Assembly (NCBI GenBank): GCA_943735955.1 | Contig: CALSEQ010000033.1 | Coordinates: 1,363,501 to 1,427,500 of the forward strand | Source: Piscicola geometra | Taxonomy: Eukaryota > Annelida > Clitellata > Hirudinida > Piscicolidae | Direction of reading: 5' to 3' | Length of the DNA stretch: 64,000 nt | In this document: positions 33,128-46,100 of the stretch, one piece after another | Layout of the letters: each line of letters begins with the position of its first letter | How positions within the stretch are numbered: the stretch's first letter is position 1 | Notes under the pieces: model-generated | What the model saw: only the letters and a program-made list of their open reading frames with translations | Told to the model about the DNA's origin: nothing | Database searches by the model: none | Translations under genes and position numbers: made by a program

Positions 33128-35082
33128 TCACATTAATTGTCTTATAAAGGATTTGCCTTCTTTATATGCTTTTATTGGGATTACGTTTAGGTCCTTCGTT
33201 TCTTTTATTGATTTTGTGATGTTTCTGAGGAGTTCCTCATTATTTTTTGTGTATTCAATTATTATTGGTATTTTTTCTGGTTTTGTTATTTTTTCGTTTC
33301 CTTTCATTTTATGTTTTTTTTTCTTTTCGTCTTTTTTCGGGGGTTTGGGTGTGTTTTTTTCTACTTCGTATTTTTCTTTATTTCGCCAAATTTCTTTCGC
33401 GTTAATTTTCATTTTTGTGTAGTTGTGACCTCTTAGTGTGAGGGCTTTTATGAATCTTCTGCTTAATATGTTGTAGTCTTTTTTTAGGGTGCATTGTCTG
33501 CAGAATCTTATCAGGCCGCTCTTATGTAAGTTGGTTATTATGTGTTTGGGATGGTTGGAGTCGGCGTGTAGCCAGGCTAGGTTATTTGTTTCTTTTATGT
33601 GTGTTTTTGTTATAATTTGATTTTCTATAAATTCTAGGTTTATGTTTAAAAACGTGATTGTTTTATTGTTTGTTATGTATTTTAGTTTGATTTCTCTTAT
33701 TCTGTTTGTGGTGTTGTTTATTATTTCATTGATAATTGTGCTGTCGCGTATTATTATAATATCATCAATGTATTGTTTGTATAGTATTGGTTTGTATTTT
33801 AAGATAATGTTGTCTAGATCGTGGAGATATATGTTGGCAAGGGCTGGTGCCATACTTACGCCCATTGCTAAGCCACTTGTTTTTTTGTATAGTTTCCCGT
33901 TATATTTAAAGAAATTATTATTTAATGTGACTTTTAGTAGGTCTTTTATTAGTTTGTTGGGTCTTCCAATGTCTGGGAATTTTTTAAAAATTAGTTTGGT
34001 TTTTGCTATTTCTTTGTTATTTATCATGTTTGTTTATAGTGAGGTAATGTCGGCTGTCGCCATTGTGAGGTTGTCAGTGTTAATGTTTTCCTCTCTTATT
34101 TTTGTATTTAATTCTTTGATAATTTTGATAAGTTCAAAGCTATCTTTTAGGTAGCTAGGGTGGGTGTACATTAGTGGTTTATGTACTTGGTTATATTTGT
34201 GGTTTCGGAGTTTGTATTTGAAATTATAGGGCGTCCTGGTGGGACCCTTCCTTCAAACCATTTAGATTTTTCTTTGTGGATTTTCGGTAGTGTGTAAAAT
34301 TTACGATGAGTAAATTTAATGTTTTTGCTATCTAGGAAGTCTTTGAGTGAGCTATAGGTTTGGTGTCTTTCTGTTATCCTCTTGATCATTGTGTGTGTGT
34401 TTTTGTACTCTGTTTCATTTGCTTCTCTATAGAAGTTTCGATCACTGAGTTGTCTCATTATTTTTTCGTGGTAATCCTTTGTGTCTTGGATTACAAAACA
34501 GTCACCTTTGTCGGCTTTTTTGATTGTTATGATTTCTTTTTTTATGTCTTCCTTGAGTTTATTCAGGGAGTCTTTTTCTTCCTTTGTTATGTTATTTTTG
34601 TCATTTGTTTTAAAGAGTGTATTTGTCTTACGTCTGTTCGTGTTTGTGATTTTTATTTTGTTATTGTTTATTGGTAGGATGAATACGTTTTTCTTTGTTC
34701 TTCTTTTGTATAGGTCTTTATTGATTGTTTGTGTTATTCTGCCTATCAGTTTCTTTTCGTAATCTTCTAGCATTTTCGTGCTTGGCGTAAAGTTGGATTT
34801 TAGTTTGAAGTTGTTTTTGTGTCTTGTGTCTTCCTCGTCGTTAATATCATAGCCAGCTCTTATCATCTTATTGTTTACTCTATTAAAGTACATCTTTAGT
34901 AATAAGCTTCTTCTGGTTGTGTTATAGAAAGTTTTAAAGGTATTATAGTTAATTGTTTTTTTGGAGTCTGTGAAGCCTAATCCTTTATTTAGTAGGTTAG
35001 TAATGTGTTTGTTTAATTTGTATTTAGATGAGTTTACTATACAGGAGTTTTCGGCTTTCATAGACTTATTAATTAGTTTTTT
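33128..35082 (-). pseudogene. PLE reverse transcriptase, duplicate of copy A
   Basis: Carries GLAMGVSMAPALANIYLHDL, QYIDDIII and the thumb region, and shares both the frame break near 34,175 and the stop in the ITSLYTN motif near 34,037. Differences from the first copy are few (for example Glu to Lys after NRIREIKL). No endonuclease follows the stop at 33,128. Confidence 0.9.
35073..35082 (-). promoter_or_regulatory. Putative -1 frameshift site, duplicate of copy A
   Basis: A_AAA_AAC at 35,076-35,082 followed by TAA at 35,073-35,075, same phase as at 3,842-3,851. Confidence 0.5.
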
Positions 35083-36414
35083 GTTTTCTTTCTAAGTAGC
35101 ATTTTATTCTTTGGTTTATTTGGTCTGGAGGTTGTTGCTTCTATATTTTCGGTTGTTGGTGTGTCGGATCCAGTTAGGCTTGTTGTGTTATCTATCGTGA
35201 TTATGTTGTTCACCGTTGTTGTTGTTTCTTCAATTGATCTTATAATTGTTGTTTCGGTGTTTGTTTCGGTATTAGTTCCGATGTTTATTTCGGTGTTTGT
35301 TTCTGTTTCGGTATTAGTCTCGGTGTTTATTTCTGTGTTTGTTTCAGTTTCGATATTAGTTTCGGTGTTTGTTTCGGTGTTTGTCTCGGTGTTTCTTCCG
35401 TTGTTTATCATAGTGTTTGTTGTGGTATTTGTTTCATTGTTTGTTTAATGTTTTCGGTGTTAGTTTCTGTATTATCTGTTATGTTTGTGGTTGTTGTTGT
35501 GGTTCGTTCTGTTTGTTCGGTTATTAATCTTATTTGTTCTTTTAGGGCGTTGTGTTTTTTTTATTTCTATTTTAAGTTCCTCCATGATTGTGTTTGTTTT
35601 TTCGAAGATTTTATAGTATTTTGAGTGAAGTTGTCTTGTGTATGTGATTTCATCGGTGTTGTTTGTTATGTTTGTTGTGTTGGTTATGTTAGTTGTATTT
35701 TCAGTGTTTGGTGTGTTGTTTGTGTTGTTTGTTATATTTTCTGTGTTGGTTGTGTTTTCTGTGTTTGGTGTGTCCTTCGTATCTGTGGTGTTTGTTAGGT
35801 TTGTTGTGTTTTCAATTGGTGTTTCGTCTTTTTCGATGTTTGTGTTGGGTTTATTATTGTTGATGTATTTCATTAATTTTTTCATGATTCTAGGATCCCA
35901 TTTGTTCTCTTCTATAATTTTTTTGCTAATTTTGTTAATTTTGTGTGTTGGTGTTTCGATAAGTTTCTTTGTTTTTTTATTTATGTAATCTTTTTGCAGA
36001 TTAATCATTTTTGTTTTAATGTTTCTTTCCAGGGTTTCTTTCTCCTCTTTTATGTAATTTGTGAGGTGTTTGTTGTATAAGATAACCCAAACGTAACCCT
36101 CACACGATCCTAAATCAGTAACTACATTAAATCCTAAATGAGAAAATAAAATAACCCAAACGTAACCCTAACACGATCCTAAATCAGTAATCACAACAAA
36201 TCCTAAATAACTAACATCAAACAAATAAAATAAAATAAAATAAAATAAAATAAAATAAAATAAAATAAAAGGAAATAAAATAAAACATAATATAATATAA
36301 TAAGATGAATCAAAATAAAATAAAATAAAATAAAATAAAACAAAATAAATTAAATAACGAAGAAGAAGCAGAAACAGAACAGAGGAAGACAAGAAGAAGA
36401 AAGAAGAACCCGGA

Positions 36415-36912
36415 TTACCATTTACAACTTAATTATAGACTTTCTCTTCGCTCGCGTCGCTTTAATCACCTTTGAACTGCTGCTTGTAAATACTTTGGCG
36501 ATTAACTAAATTAGAGGACTAACTAGATTATATGCATCAATGTAAATAACACTTTGTTCGCACCCCTTTGAACTTTTTTACGATTGCACTAATCTATTAA
36601 TCACGCGCTAAAATTAATGATGCCTGAAACTGTATATATAGAGAACTCGTTCCCAGACTGCACTAAACTCCTGACGAAGGCATTAGCCGAAACTAGTTGA
36701 GTATTATTACAGTCGTTTTTAATTTTTAATAAAGATTGAAAATCAAAGAACGAGTTCGAATTTTTGTATCAGAATAAAACATTTTTCCTAATTAAGAAAG
36801 ATGTCAAAAAGATACGTAAATATAGTCTACAAACCAGACAACACAAGGACGACCACTAACCAGAGGTACGTACACCCCATACTAAATTATAAACCACTTA
36901 ACTACAACACAG
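36415..36912 (+). mobile_element. PLE 5' region, plus orientation, duplicate
   Basis: Contains the TATA-like box (about 36,633), the hammerhead and the ORF1 ATG at 36,801, joined at about 36,912 to the inverted RT fragment of copy B. Confidence 0.75.
36667..36702 (+). ncRNA. Hammerhead ribozyme motif, duplicate
   Basis: Core CTGACGA at 36,671-36,677, GAA at 36,689-36,691, palindromic stem III ACTAGT at 36,692-36,697, stem I ACTC/GAGT. No change from the copy at 5,422-5,457. Confidence 0.7.
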
Positions 36913-38943
36913 GATGAATACGTTTTTCTTTGTTCTTCTTTTGTATAGGTCTTTGTTGATTGTTTGTGTTATTTTGCCTATTAGTTTCTTTTCGTATTCC
37001 TCTAGCATTTTTGTGTTTGGTGTAAAGTTTGATTTTAGTTTAAAGTTGTTTTTATGTCTTGTATCTTCTTCGTCGTTAATATTATAGCCCAGTCTTATCA
37101 TTTTATTATTTATTCTATGAAAATACATTTTTAGTAATAAACTTCTTCTAGTTGTGGTATAGAAGGTTTTAAAAGTATTATAGTTAATTGTTTTTTTGGA
37201 GTCTATGAAGCCTAATCCTTTATTTAGTAGTTTAGTTATGTGTTTATTTAATTTATATTTAGATAGGTTTACTATGCAGGAGTTTTCGGCTTTCACAGAC
37301 TCGTTATTTAGTTTTTTGTTATCATTTTCTTTCTAAGCATCATTTTATTTTTTATTTTATTTGGTCTGGAGGTTGTTGCTCCTATGTTATCAGCTGTTGG
37401 TGTGTCGGTTCTAGTTATGTTTGTTGTGTCAACTATTGTGATAATGTTGTTCTCCGTTGTTGTTGTTGTTTCCTCAACCGTTGTTTCGGTGTTTGTTTCG
37501 GTATTATTTATGGTGTTTATTTCGGTGTTTGTTTCTGTCTCCGTGTTAGTCTCGGTGTTTGTGTTTGTTTCGATGTTGGTTCCGGTGTTTGTCTTGGTGT
37601 TTCTTTCGTTGTTTGTTATGGTGTTTGTGGTATTTGTTTCATTGTTTGTTTCAATGTTTTCGGTGTTAGTTTCTGTGTTAGTTTCTGTATTATCTGTTAT
37701 ATTTGTGGTTGTTGTTGTGGTTTGTTCTGTTATTTCGGTTATTAATTTGTTCTTTTAGGGCCTTGTGTTTTTTTAATTCTTTTTTAATTTTTTCCGCGAT
37801 TGTGTTTATTTTATCGGCGATTCCATAGTATTTCATGTGGAGTTGTCTTGTGTATGTGGTTTCGTCGGTGTTTGTTATGTTTGTTGTGTTGGTTATGTTG
37901 GTTGTGTTTTCTGTCGTGTTGGTTGTGTTTGTCGTGTTATCGATTGGTGTTTCGTTTCCTTCCACGTTCGTGTTGGGTTTATTGTTGTTAATGTATTTAA
38001 TCAATTTTTTCATTATTCTGGGATCCCAATTATTTTCTTCGATAATCTTTTTGCTGATCTTGTTAATCTTGTGTGTTGGTGTTTCGGTCAGTTTTTTTAT
38101 TTTTTTGTTGATGTAATCTTTCTGTAGATTAATCATTTTTGTTTTGATATTTATTTCTAGAGCTTCTTTTTCTTCTTTTATGTAGCTCATGAGGTGTTTG
38201 TTGTATTTATTGTTCTGGTTTGTAAGTGTGTTTGTGTTATTTTCGATTTTCAGTTCTATGGTTTGTTTCTTTAGAGTTGTTAACTCTTGTATATTTTTTT
38301 TAATGTTTGTTAGTTTGTTTTTCAGTCTTATTTTGGGGTCCTTTTGGTTGTTTGTTTCTTTGTTTATTGCCTTGTTTTGAGTGTTGTTAGGTTGTGTTTG
38401 TTTGTGTGGTGCGTTTATATATACGCTTTTATTGTGCTTTCTGTAGTGGTTTTTGGTGTGGTATTGTTGGTGGTATCTCGTGTTGTGTTGTGTGGGGGTT
38501 TGCCATGGTTTATGGCCTCCTCTGTGGTATGAGGGTATTTGCCACATTTGGGGTTGTTTTGTGAGTCCATGTGTTGGTATGGGGTTTGTGGTATGTGTGT
38601 ATGCTTGTGGTTGTATCGGTCTTTGTGTTAGTGGTCTTGTCAGTGTGGGGGTTAGGTTGGTGTTCCTGTGTTGAATCGTGTGGCTGGGGGGGGGCCTTGA
38701 TCGCTGCTGTGTTGTAGTTAAGTGGTTTATAATTTAGTATGGGGTGTACGTACCTCTGGTTAGTGGTCGTCCTTGTGTTGTCTGGTTTGTAGACTATATT
38801 TACGTATCTTTTTGACATCTTTCTTAATTAGGAAAAATGTTTTATTCTGATACAAAAATTCGAACTCGTTCTTTGATTTTCAATCTTTATTAAAAATTAA
38901 AAACGACTGTAATAATACTCAACTAGTTTCGGCTAATGCCTTC
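36913..38943 (-). mobile_element. PLE copy B, duplicate
   Basis: Same structure as 5,668-7,698. Slippery heptamer and stop at 37,308-37,317; RT fragment 37,296-36,913; 5' end cut inside the hammerhead at the telomere array. Confidence 0.8.
37690..38818 (-). pseudogene. PLE ORF1, duplicate of copy B, one frameshift
   Basis: The frame 38,547-37,690 is open through the coiled-coil region (Lys where the first copy has a stop). The N-terminal frame from ATG 38,818 is shifted by one extra G near 38,690 (nine Gs versus eight). Ancestral length about 375 codons. Confidence 0.7.
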
Positions 38944-39068
38944 GGGTTAGGGTTAGGGTTAGGGTTAGGGTTAGGGTTAGGGTTAGGGTTAGAGTTAGGG
39001 TTAGGGTTAGGGTTAGGGTTAGGGTTAGGGTTAGGGTTAGGGTTAGGGTTAGGGTTAGGGTTAGGGTT
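38944..39068 (+). repeat. Interstitial telomere array (TTAGGG)~21
   Basis: Shorter than its counterpart at 7,699-7,858 and with one TTAGAG unit near 38,992. Confidence 0.97.
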
Positions 39069-39542
39069 TGTGGAGAGGACATCCGAGGACGTCATGCGTT
39101 CCGGCCCGTGTGGACGAAGGCTTTGGGAATCAGGGTTGATATCTTACGATAATTGTCTTACTAGGGTTTTCTGGGTGTAATAGGCCTTGATAGGTCTTGT
39201 CTTTTTTTGGATCTAGTAATATCATTGTGATTATTAATTAGTTTGATTATTTTCTGTAAGAGGAGGTTGTTGTTCCTGTCATAGTCAATGATAATTGGGA
39301 GAGTGTACACTTGATTTTTGTTCTCCTTTTCAATATTGCTGTCATTGTTATCATCTTTCCCATTGTTGTTATAATTGTCATTATTATTGGATTCATTATT
39401 ATTATCATTGTTATTATTATCATTATTATTATCATTATTCTTATTATTATTATTGTTATTATTATTGTTATTATTATTGTTATTCTTATTGTTATTCTTA
39501 TTGTTATTCTTATTATTATCTTTATTATCTTTATTATTGTTA
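39069..39542 (-). mobile_element. 3' fragment of second PLE family, duplicate
   Basis: Same C-terminal PLE tail as 7,859-8,330. The (AAT)n tract has a slightly different unit order near 39,440-39,500. Confidence 0.65.
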
Positions 39543-39830
39543 TTAGGGTTAGGGTTAGGGTTAGGGTTAGGGTTAGGGTTAGGGTTAGGGTTAGGGTTAG
39601 GGTTAGGGTTAGGGTTAGGGTTAGGGTTAGGGTTAGGGTTAGGGTTAGGGTTAGGGTTAGGGTTAGGGTTAGGGTTAGGGTTAGGGTTGGGGTTAGGGTT
39701 AGGGTTAGGGTTAGGGTTAGGGTTAGGGTTAGGGTTAGGGTTAGGGTTAGGGTTAGGGTTAGGGTTAAGGTTAGGGTTAGGGTTAGGGTTAGGGTTAGGG
39801 TTAGGGTTAGGGTTAGGGTTAGGGTTAGGG
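39543..39830 (+). repeat. Interstitial telomere array (TTAGGG)~48
   Basis: Variant units TTGGGG (about 39,688) and TTAAGG (about 39,767) distinguish it from the array at 8,331-8,640. It ends directly at the 14-bp satellite. Confidence 0.97.
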
Positions 39831-42800
39831 TAAAATGAAACTTGTAAAATGAAATTTGTAAAATGAAATTTGTAAAATGAAATTTGTAAAATGAAATTTG
39901 TAAAATGAAATTTGTAAAATGAAATTTGTAAAATGAAATTTGTAAAATGAAATTTGTAAAATGAAATTTGTAAAATGAAATTTGTAAAATGAAATTTGTA
40001 AAATGAAATTTGTAAAATGAAATTTGTAAAATGAAATTTGTAAAATGAAATTTGTAAAATGAAATTTGTAAAATGAAATTTGTAAAATGAAATTTGTAAA
40101 ATGAAATTTGTAAAATGAAATTTGTAAAATGAAATTTGTAAAATGAAATTTGTAAAATGAAATTTGTAAAATGAAATTTGTAAAATGAAATTTGTAAAAT
40201 GAAATTTGTAAAATGAAATTTGTAAAATGAAATTTGTAAAATGAAATTTGTAAAATGAAATTTGTAAAATGAAATTTGTAAAATGAAATTTGTAAAATGA
40301 AATTTGTAAAATGAAATTTGTAAAATGAAATTTGTAAAATGAAATTTGTAAAATGAAATTTGTAAAATGAAATTTGTAAAATGAAATTTGTAAAATGAAA
40401 TTTGTAAAATGAAATTTGTAAAATGAAATTTGTAAAATGAAATTTGTAAAATGAAATTTGTAAAATGAAATTTGTAAAATGAAATTTGTAAAATGAAATT
40501 TGTAAAATGAAATTTGTAAAATGAAATTTGTAAAATGAAATTTGTAAAATGAAATTTGTAAAATGAAATTTGTAAAATGAAATTTGTAAAATGAAATTTG
40601 TAAAATGAAATTTGTAAAATGAAATTTGTAAAATGAAATTTGTAAAATGAAATTTGTAAAATGAAATTTGTAAAATGAAATTTGTAAAATGAAATTTGTA
40701 AAATGAAATTTGTAAAATGAAATTTGTAAAATGAAATTTGTAAAATGAAATTTGTAAAATGAAATTTGTAAAATGAAATTTGTAAAATGAAATTTGTAAA
40801 ATGAAATTTGTAAAATGAAATTTGTAAAATGAAATTTGTAAAATGAAATTTGTAAAATGAAATTTGTAAAATGAAATTTGTAAAATGAAATTTGTAAAAT
40901 GAAATTTGTAAAATGAAATTTGTAAAATGAAATTTGTAAAATGAAATTTGTAAAATGAAATTTGTAAAATGAAATTTGTAAAATGAAATTTGTAAAATGA
41001 AATTTGTAAAATGAAATTTGTAAAATGAAATTTGTAAAATGAAATTTGTAAAATGAAATTTGTAAAATGAAATTTGTAAAATGAAATTTGTAAAATGAAA
41101 TTTGTAAAATGAAATTTGTAAAATGAAATTTGTAAAATGAAATTTGTAAAATGAAATTTGTAAAATGAAATTTGTAAGATGAAATTTGTAAAATGAAATT
41201 TGTAAAATGAAATTTGTAAAATGAAATTTGTAAAATGAAATTTGTAAAATGAAATTTGTAAAATGAAATTTGTAAAATGAAATTTGTAAAATGAAATTTG
41301 TAAAATAAAATTTGTAAAATGAAATTTGTAAAATAAAATTTGTAAAATAAAATTTGTAAAATAAAATTTGTAAAATGAAATTTGTAAAATGAAATTTGTA
41401 AAATGAAATTTGTAAAATGAAATTTGTAAAATGAAATTTGTAAAATGAAATTTGTAAAATGAAATTTGTAAAATGAAATTTGTAAAATGAAATTTGTAAA
41501 ATGAAATTTGTAAAATGAAATTTGTAAAATGAAATTTGTAAAATGAAATTTGTAAAATGAAATTTGTAAAATGAAATTTGTAAAATGAAATTTGTAAAAT
41601 GAAATTTGTAAAATGAAATTTGTAAAATGAAATTTGTAAAATGAAATTTGTAAAATGAAATTTGTAAAATGAAATTTGTAAAATGAAATTTGTAAAATGA
41701 AATTTGTAAAATGAAATTTGTAAAATGAAATTTGTAAAATGAAATTTGTAAAATGAAATTTGTAAAATGAAATTTGTAAAATGAAATTTGTAAAATGAAA
41801 TTTGTAAAATGAAATTTGTAAAATGAAATTTGTAAAATGAAATTTGTAAAATGAAATTTGTAAAATGAAATTTTTAAAATGAAATTTGTAAAATGAAATT
41901 TGTAAAATGAAATTTGTAAAATGAAATTTGTAAAATGAAATTTGTAAAATGAAATTTGTAAAATGAAATTTGTAAAATGAAATTTGTAAAATGAAATTTG
42001 TAAAATGAAATTTGTAAAATGAAATTTGTAAAATGAAATTTGTAAAATGAAATTTGTAAAATGAAATTTGTAAAATGAAATTTGTAAAATGAAATTTGTA
42101 AAATGAAATTTGTAAAATGAAATTTGTAAAATGAAATTTGTAAAATGAAATTTGTAAAATGAAATTTGTAAAATGAAATTTGTAAAATGAAATTTGTAAA
42201 ATGAAATTTGTAAAATGAAATTTGTAAAATGAAATTTGTAAAATGAAATTTGTAAAATGAAATTTGTAAAATGAAATTTGTAAAATGAAATTTGTAAAAT
42301 GAAATTTGTAAAATGAAATTTGTAAAATGAAATTTGTAAAATGAAATTTGTAAAATGAAATTTGTAAAATGAAATTTGTAAAATGAAATTTGTAAAATGA
42401 AATTTGTAAAATGAAATTTGTAAAATGAAATTTGTAAAATGAAATTTGTAAAATGAAATTTGTAAAATGAAATTTGTAAAATGAAATTTGTAAAATGAAA
42501 TTTGTAAAATGAAATTTGTAAAATGAAATTTGTAAAATGAAATTTGTAAAATGAAATTTGTAAAATGAAATTTGTAAAATGAAATTTGTAAAATGAAATT
42601 TGTAAAATGAAATTTGTAAAATGAAATTTGTAAAATGAAATTTGTAAAATGAAATTTGTAAAATGAAATTTGTAAAATGAAATTTGTAAAATGAAATTTG
42701 TAAAATGAAATTTGTAAAATGAAATTTGTAAAATGAAATTTGTAAAATGAAATTTGTAAAATGAAATTTGTAAAATGAAATTTGTAAAATGAAATTTGTA

Positions 42801-43505
42801 AAATGAAATTTGTAAAATGAAATTTGTAAAATGAAATTTGTAAAATGAAATTTGTAAAATGAAATTTGTAAAATGAAATTTGTAAAATGAAATTTGTAAA
42901 ATGAAATTTGTAAAATGAAATTTGTAAAATGAAATTTGTAAAATGAAATTTGTAAAATGAAATTTGTAAAATGAAATTTGTAAAATGAAATTTGTAAAAT
43001 GAAATTTGTAAAATGAAATTTGTAAAATGAAATTTGTAAAATGAAATTTGTAAAATGAAATTTGTAAAATGAAATTTGTAAAATGAAATTTGTAAAATGA
43101 AATTTGTAAAATGAAATTTGTAAAATGAAATTTGTAAAATGAAATTTGTAAAATGAAATTTGTAAAATGAAATTTGTAAAATGAAATTTGTAAAATGAAA
43201 TTTGTAAAATGAAATTTGTAAAATGAAATTTGTAAAATGAAATTTGTAAAATGAAATTTGTAAAATGAAATTTGTAAAATGAAATTTGTAAAATGAAATT
43301 TGTAAAATGAAATTTGTAAAATGAAATTTGTAAAATGAAATTTGTAAAATGAAATTTGTAAAATGAAATTTGTAAAATGAAATTTGTAAAATGAAATTTG
43401 TAAAATGAAATTTGTAAAATGAAATTTGTAAAATGAAATTTGTAAAATGAAATTTGTAAAATGAAATTTGTAAAATGAAATTTGTAAAATGAAATTTGTA
43501 AAATG
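39831..43505. repeat. 14-bp satellite TAAAATGAAATTTG, about 262 copies
   Basis: About 3.7 kb of a 14-bp unit with extreme homogeneity. Visible exceptions are the first unit (GAAACTTG), TAAGATG near 41,177, a small cluster with TAAAATAAAATTTG (41,305-41,370) and one TTTTTAAAATG near 41,872. It abuts the telomere array without spacer on the left and the 16-bp array on the right. Confidence 0.98.
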
Positions 43506-45440
43506 AAGACTTTTTGTCTTGAAGACTTTTTGTCTTGAAGACTTTTTGTCTTGAAGACTTTTTGTCTTGAAGACTTTTTGTCTTGAAGACTTTTTATCTT
43601 GAAGACTTTTTATCCTGAAGACTTTTTATCTGAAGACTTTTTATCCTGAAGACTTTTTATCCTGAAGACTTTTTATCCTGAAGACTTTTTATTCTGAAGA
43701 CTTTTTATCCTGAAGACTTTTTATTCTGAAGACTTTTTATCCTGAAAACTTTTTATTCTGAAGACTTTTTGTCCTGAAGACTTTTTGTCCTGAAGACTTT
43801 TTGTCCTGAAGACTTTTTATCCTGAAGACTTTTTATCCTGAAGACTTTTTATCCTGAAGACTTTTTATCTGAAGACTTTTTATCTGAAGACTTTTTATCT
43901 GAAGACTTTTTATCCTGAAGACTTTTTATCCTGAAGACTTTTTATCCTGAAGACTTTTTATCCTGAAGAATTTTTATCCTGAAGACTTTTTATCCTGAAG
44001 ACTTTTTATCCTGAAGACTTTTTATTCTGAAGACTTTTTATCCTGAAGACTTTTTATCCTGAAGAATTTTTATCCTGAAGAATTTTTTTCCTGAAGACTT
44101 TTTATCCTGAAAACTTTTTATTCTGAAGACTTTTTGTCCTGAAGACTTTTTGTCCTGAAGACTTTTTATCCTGAAGACTTTTTATCCTGAAGACTTTTTA
44201 TCCTGAAGACTTTTTATCCTGAAGACTTTTTATCTGAAGACTTTTTATCCTGAAGACTTTTTATCCTGAAGACTTTTTATCCTGAAGAATTTTTATCTGA
44301 AGACTTTTTATCCTGAAGACTTTTTATCCTGAAGACTTTTTATCACTTTAACTATAAGGAAATATTGTTTAAAGAAGAATACGTGATCCTTAGAACTAAA
44401 AGATTGAAATTTCATACTTTTATCTAATGTTTGCTCAATTTTTTTTTCAATCTGGAAATAGCATTTGAATAAATTTGACTTGGTTGTTGTTGATTCCTCA
44501 CTTTAATCATTAGGTTTTTTTGCTGGTTCTCGATCGTAATTATTTTTTCTTAAAAATTAATTTATTGAAGATTTTTTTCCTAAAGACTTTTTATCCTAAA
44601 CACTTTTTATCGTGAAGACTTTTTGTCCTGAAGACTTTTTATCCTGAAGACTTTTTATCTTGAAGACTTTTTTTTCTGAAGACTTTTTATCCTGAAAACT
44701 TTTTATCCTGAAAACTTTTTATCCTGAAGACATTTTATTCTGGAGACTTTTTATCCTGAAGACTTTTTATCCTGAAGACTTTTTATCACTTTAACTATAA
44801 GGAAATATTGTTTAAAGAAGAATACGTGATCCTTAGAACTAAAAGATTGAAATTTCATACTTTTATCTAATGTTTGCTCAATTTTTTTTTCAATCTGGAA
44901 ATAGCATTTGAATAAATTTGACTTGGTTGTTGTTGATTCCTCACTTTAATCATTAGGTTTTTTTGCTGGTTCTCGATCGTAATTATTTTTTCTTAAAAAT
45001 TAATTTATTGAAGATTTTTTTCCTAAAGACTTTTTATCCTAAACACTTTTTATCGTGAAGACTTTTTGTCCTGAAGACTTTTTATCCTGAAGACTTTTTA
45101 TCTTGAAGACTTTTTTTTCTGAAGACTTTTTATCCTGAAAACTTTTTATCCTGAAAACTTTTTATCCTGAAGACATTTTATTCTGGAGACTTTTTATCCT
45201 GAAGACTTTTTATCCTGAAGACTTTTTATCCTGAAGACTTTTTATCCTGAAGACTTCTTATCCTGAAAACTTTATATTCTGAAGACTTTTTATCCTGAAG
45301 ACTATTTATCCTGAAGACTTTTTATCCTAAAGACTTTTTATCCTGAAGACTTTTTATCCTAAAGACTTTTTATCCTGAAGACTTTTTATCCTGAAGACTT
45401 TTTATCCTGAAGACTTTTTATCCTGAAGACTTTTCATCCG
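43505..45440. repeat. 16-bp tandem array GAAGACTTTTTATCCT
   Basis: Tandem units of 15-16 bp, beginning as GAAGACTTTTTGTCTT and changing to the TATCCT form, with frequent variants. It is interrupted by two identical inserts (see 44,344-45,230). No coding potential. Confidence 0.95.
44344..45230 (+). repeat. 443-bp higher-order repeat in the 16-bp array
   Basis: A unit starting CACTTTAACTATAAGGAAAT at 44,344 recurs at 44,787, nearly identical. It comprises about 230 bp of single-copy-like sequence plus about 210 bp of 16-bp units with a fixed pattern of variants. A diverged inverted relative of the 230-bp part lies at 45,717-45,885 and again at 45,915-46,060. Confidence 0.9.
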
Positions 45441-46100
45441 TTTACCCATAATTTGTATTGTATTTGATAAATCGTTTTAGTTATGTATTTTTAAAAAATA
45501 TAGTCTGATTTATTTATTTAAAAATTGTGAAAAGAATCTATAAAAAAATCCTTTTTTATATAAAAAGTCCGTTTTATTTATTCTAAAATATTAACAAGGA
45601 GACATTTTCTCCGAGAGGCTTTTTCTCCAAGAGGTTTTTTTTCCGGGAGGCTTTTTGTAGAAGGTATTTTATCCGAAGGCTTTTTCTCCGAGAGGCTTTT
45701 TGTCCGTTCCCCCAGAAAACTTAATGATTAAAGTGAGGAATCAACAACAACCAAGTAAAATTTATTCAAATGCTATTTCGAGATTGAAAGAAAAAAATAG
45801 ATCACACATTAGATTAAAGTATTAAGTTTTAATCGTTTAGTTTTAAGGATCACGTATTCTTCCTTAAAGATTGTTTCATTGAAGACTTTTTATAATCACG
45901 ATCAAGAACCAGCAAACAATTTTATAGTTAAAGTGACGGAACAACAACAGCCAAGTCAAATTTATTCAAATGCTATTTCGAGATTGAACGAAAAAAATAT
46001 AGCAAACATTAGCAAGTATTAAATTTTATTCTTTAAGTTTTAAAGATCACGTATTAATCACGCATTTTTCTTAAAAAAATAATTTTTTGAAGATTTTTTT
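45441..46100. repeat. Spacer and inverted copies of the 230-bp unit
   Basis: AT-rich spacer (45,441-45,600), a short CCGAGAGGCTTTTTCT-type array (45,600-45,710), then two antisense relatives of the 230-bp unit, recognisable by TCACGTATTCTTC and CAACAACAACCAAGT. Opposite orientations around short tandem repeats recall foldback elements. Confidence 0.6.

Larger units (their letters stand above)
33010..36079 (-). mobile_element. PLE copy A, duplicate
   Basis: Same organisation as 1,779-4,849. ORF1 fragment 35,472-36,079, linker to the stop at 35,073, RT pieces 35,061-34,171 and 34,027-33,128. Confidence 0.85.
31268..39830. repeat. Segmental duplicate of 1-8,640
   Basis: The offset is 31,231 bp at the left, 31,230 after a 1-bp deletion near 35,445, and 31,245 after extra AAAAT units. 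Only scattered substitutions, homopolymer changes and tandem-copy changes are seen. The duplicate carries every insertion and every RT lesion of the first block, so it is a DNA-level duplication. Confidence 0.97.

Noticed and set aside
39831..43505. CRISPR-like array
   Set aside because: Perfect head-to-tail 14-bp repeats have no unique spacers; this is a satellite in eukaryotic DNA.
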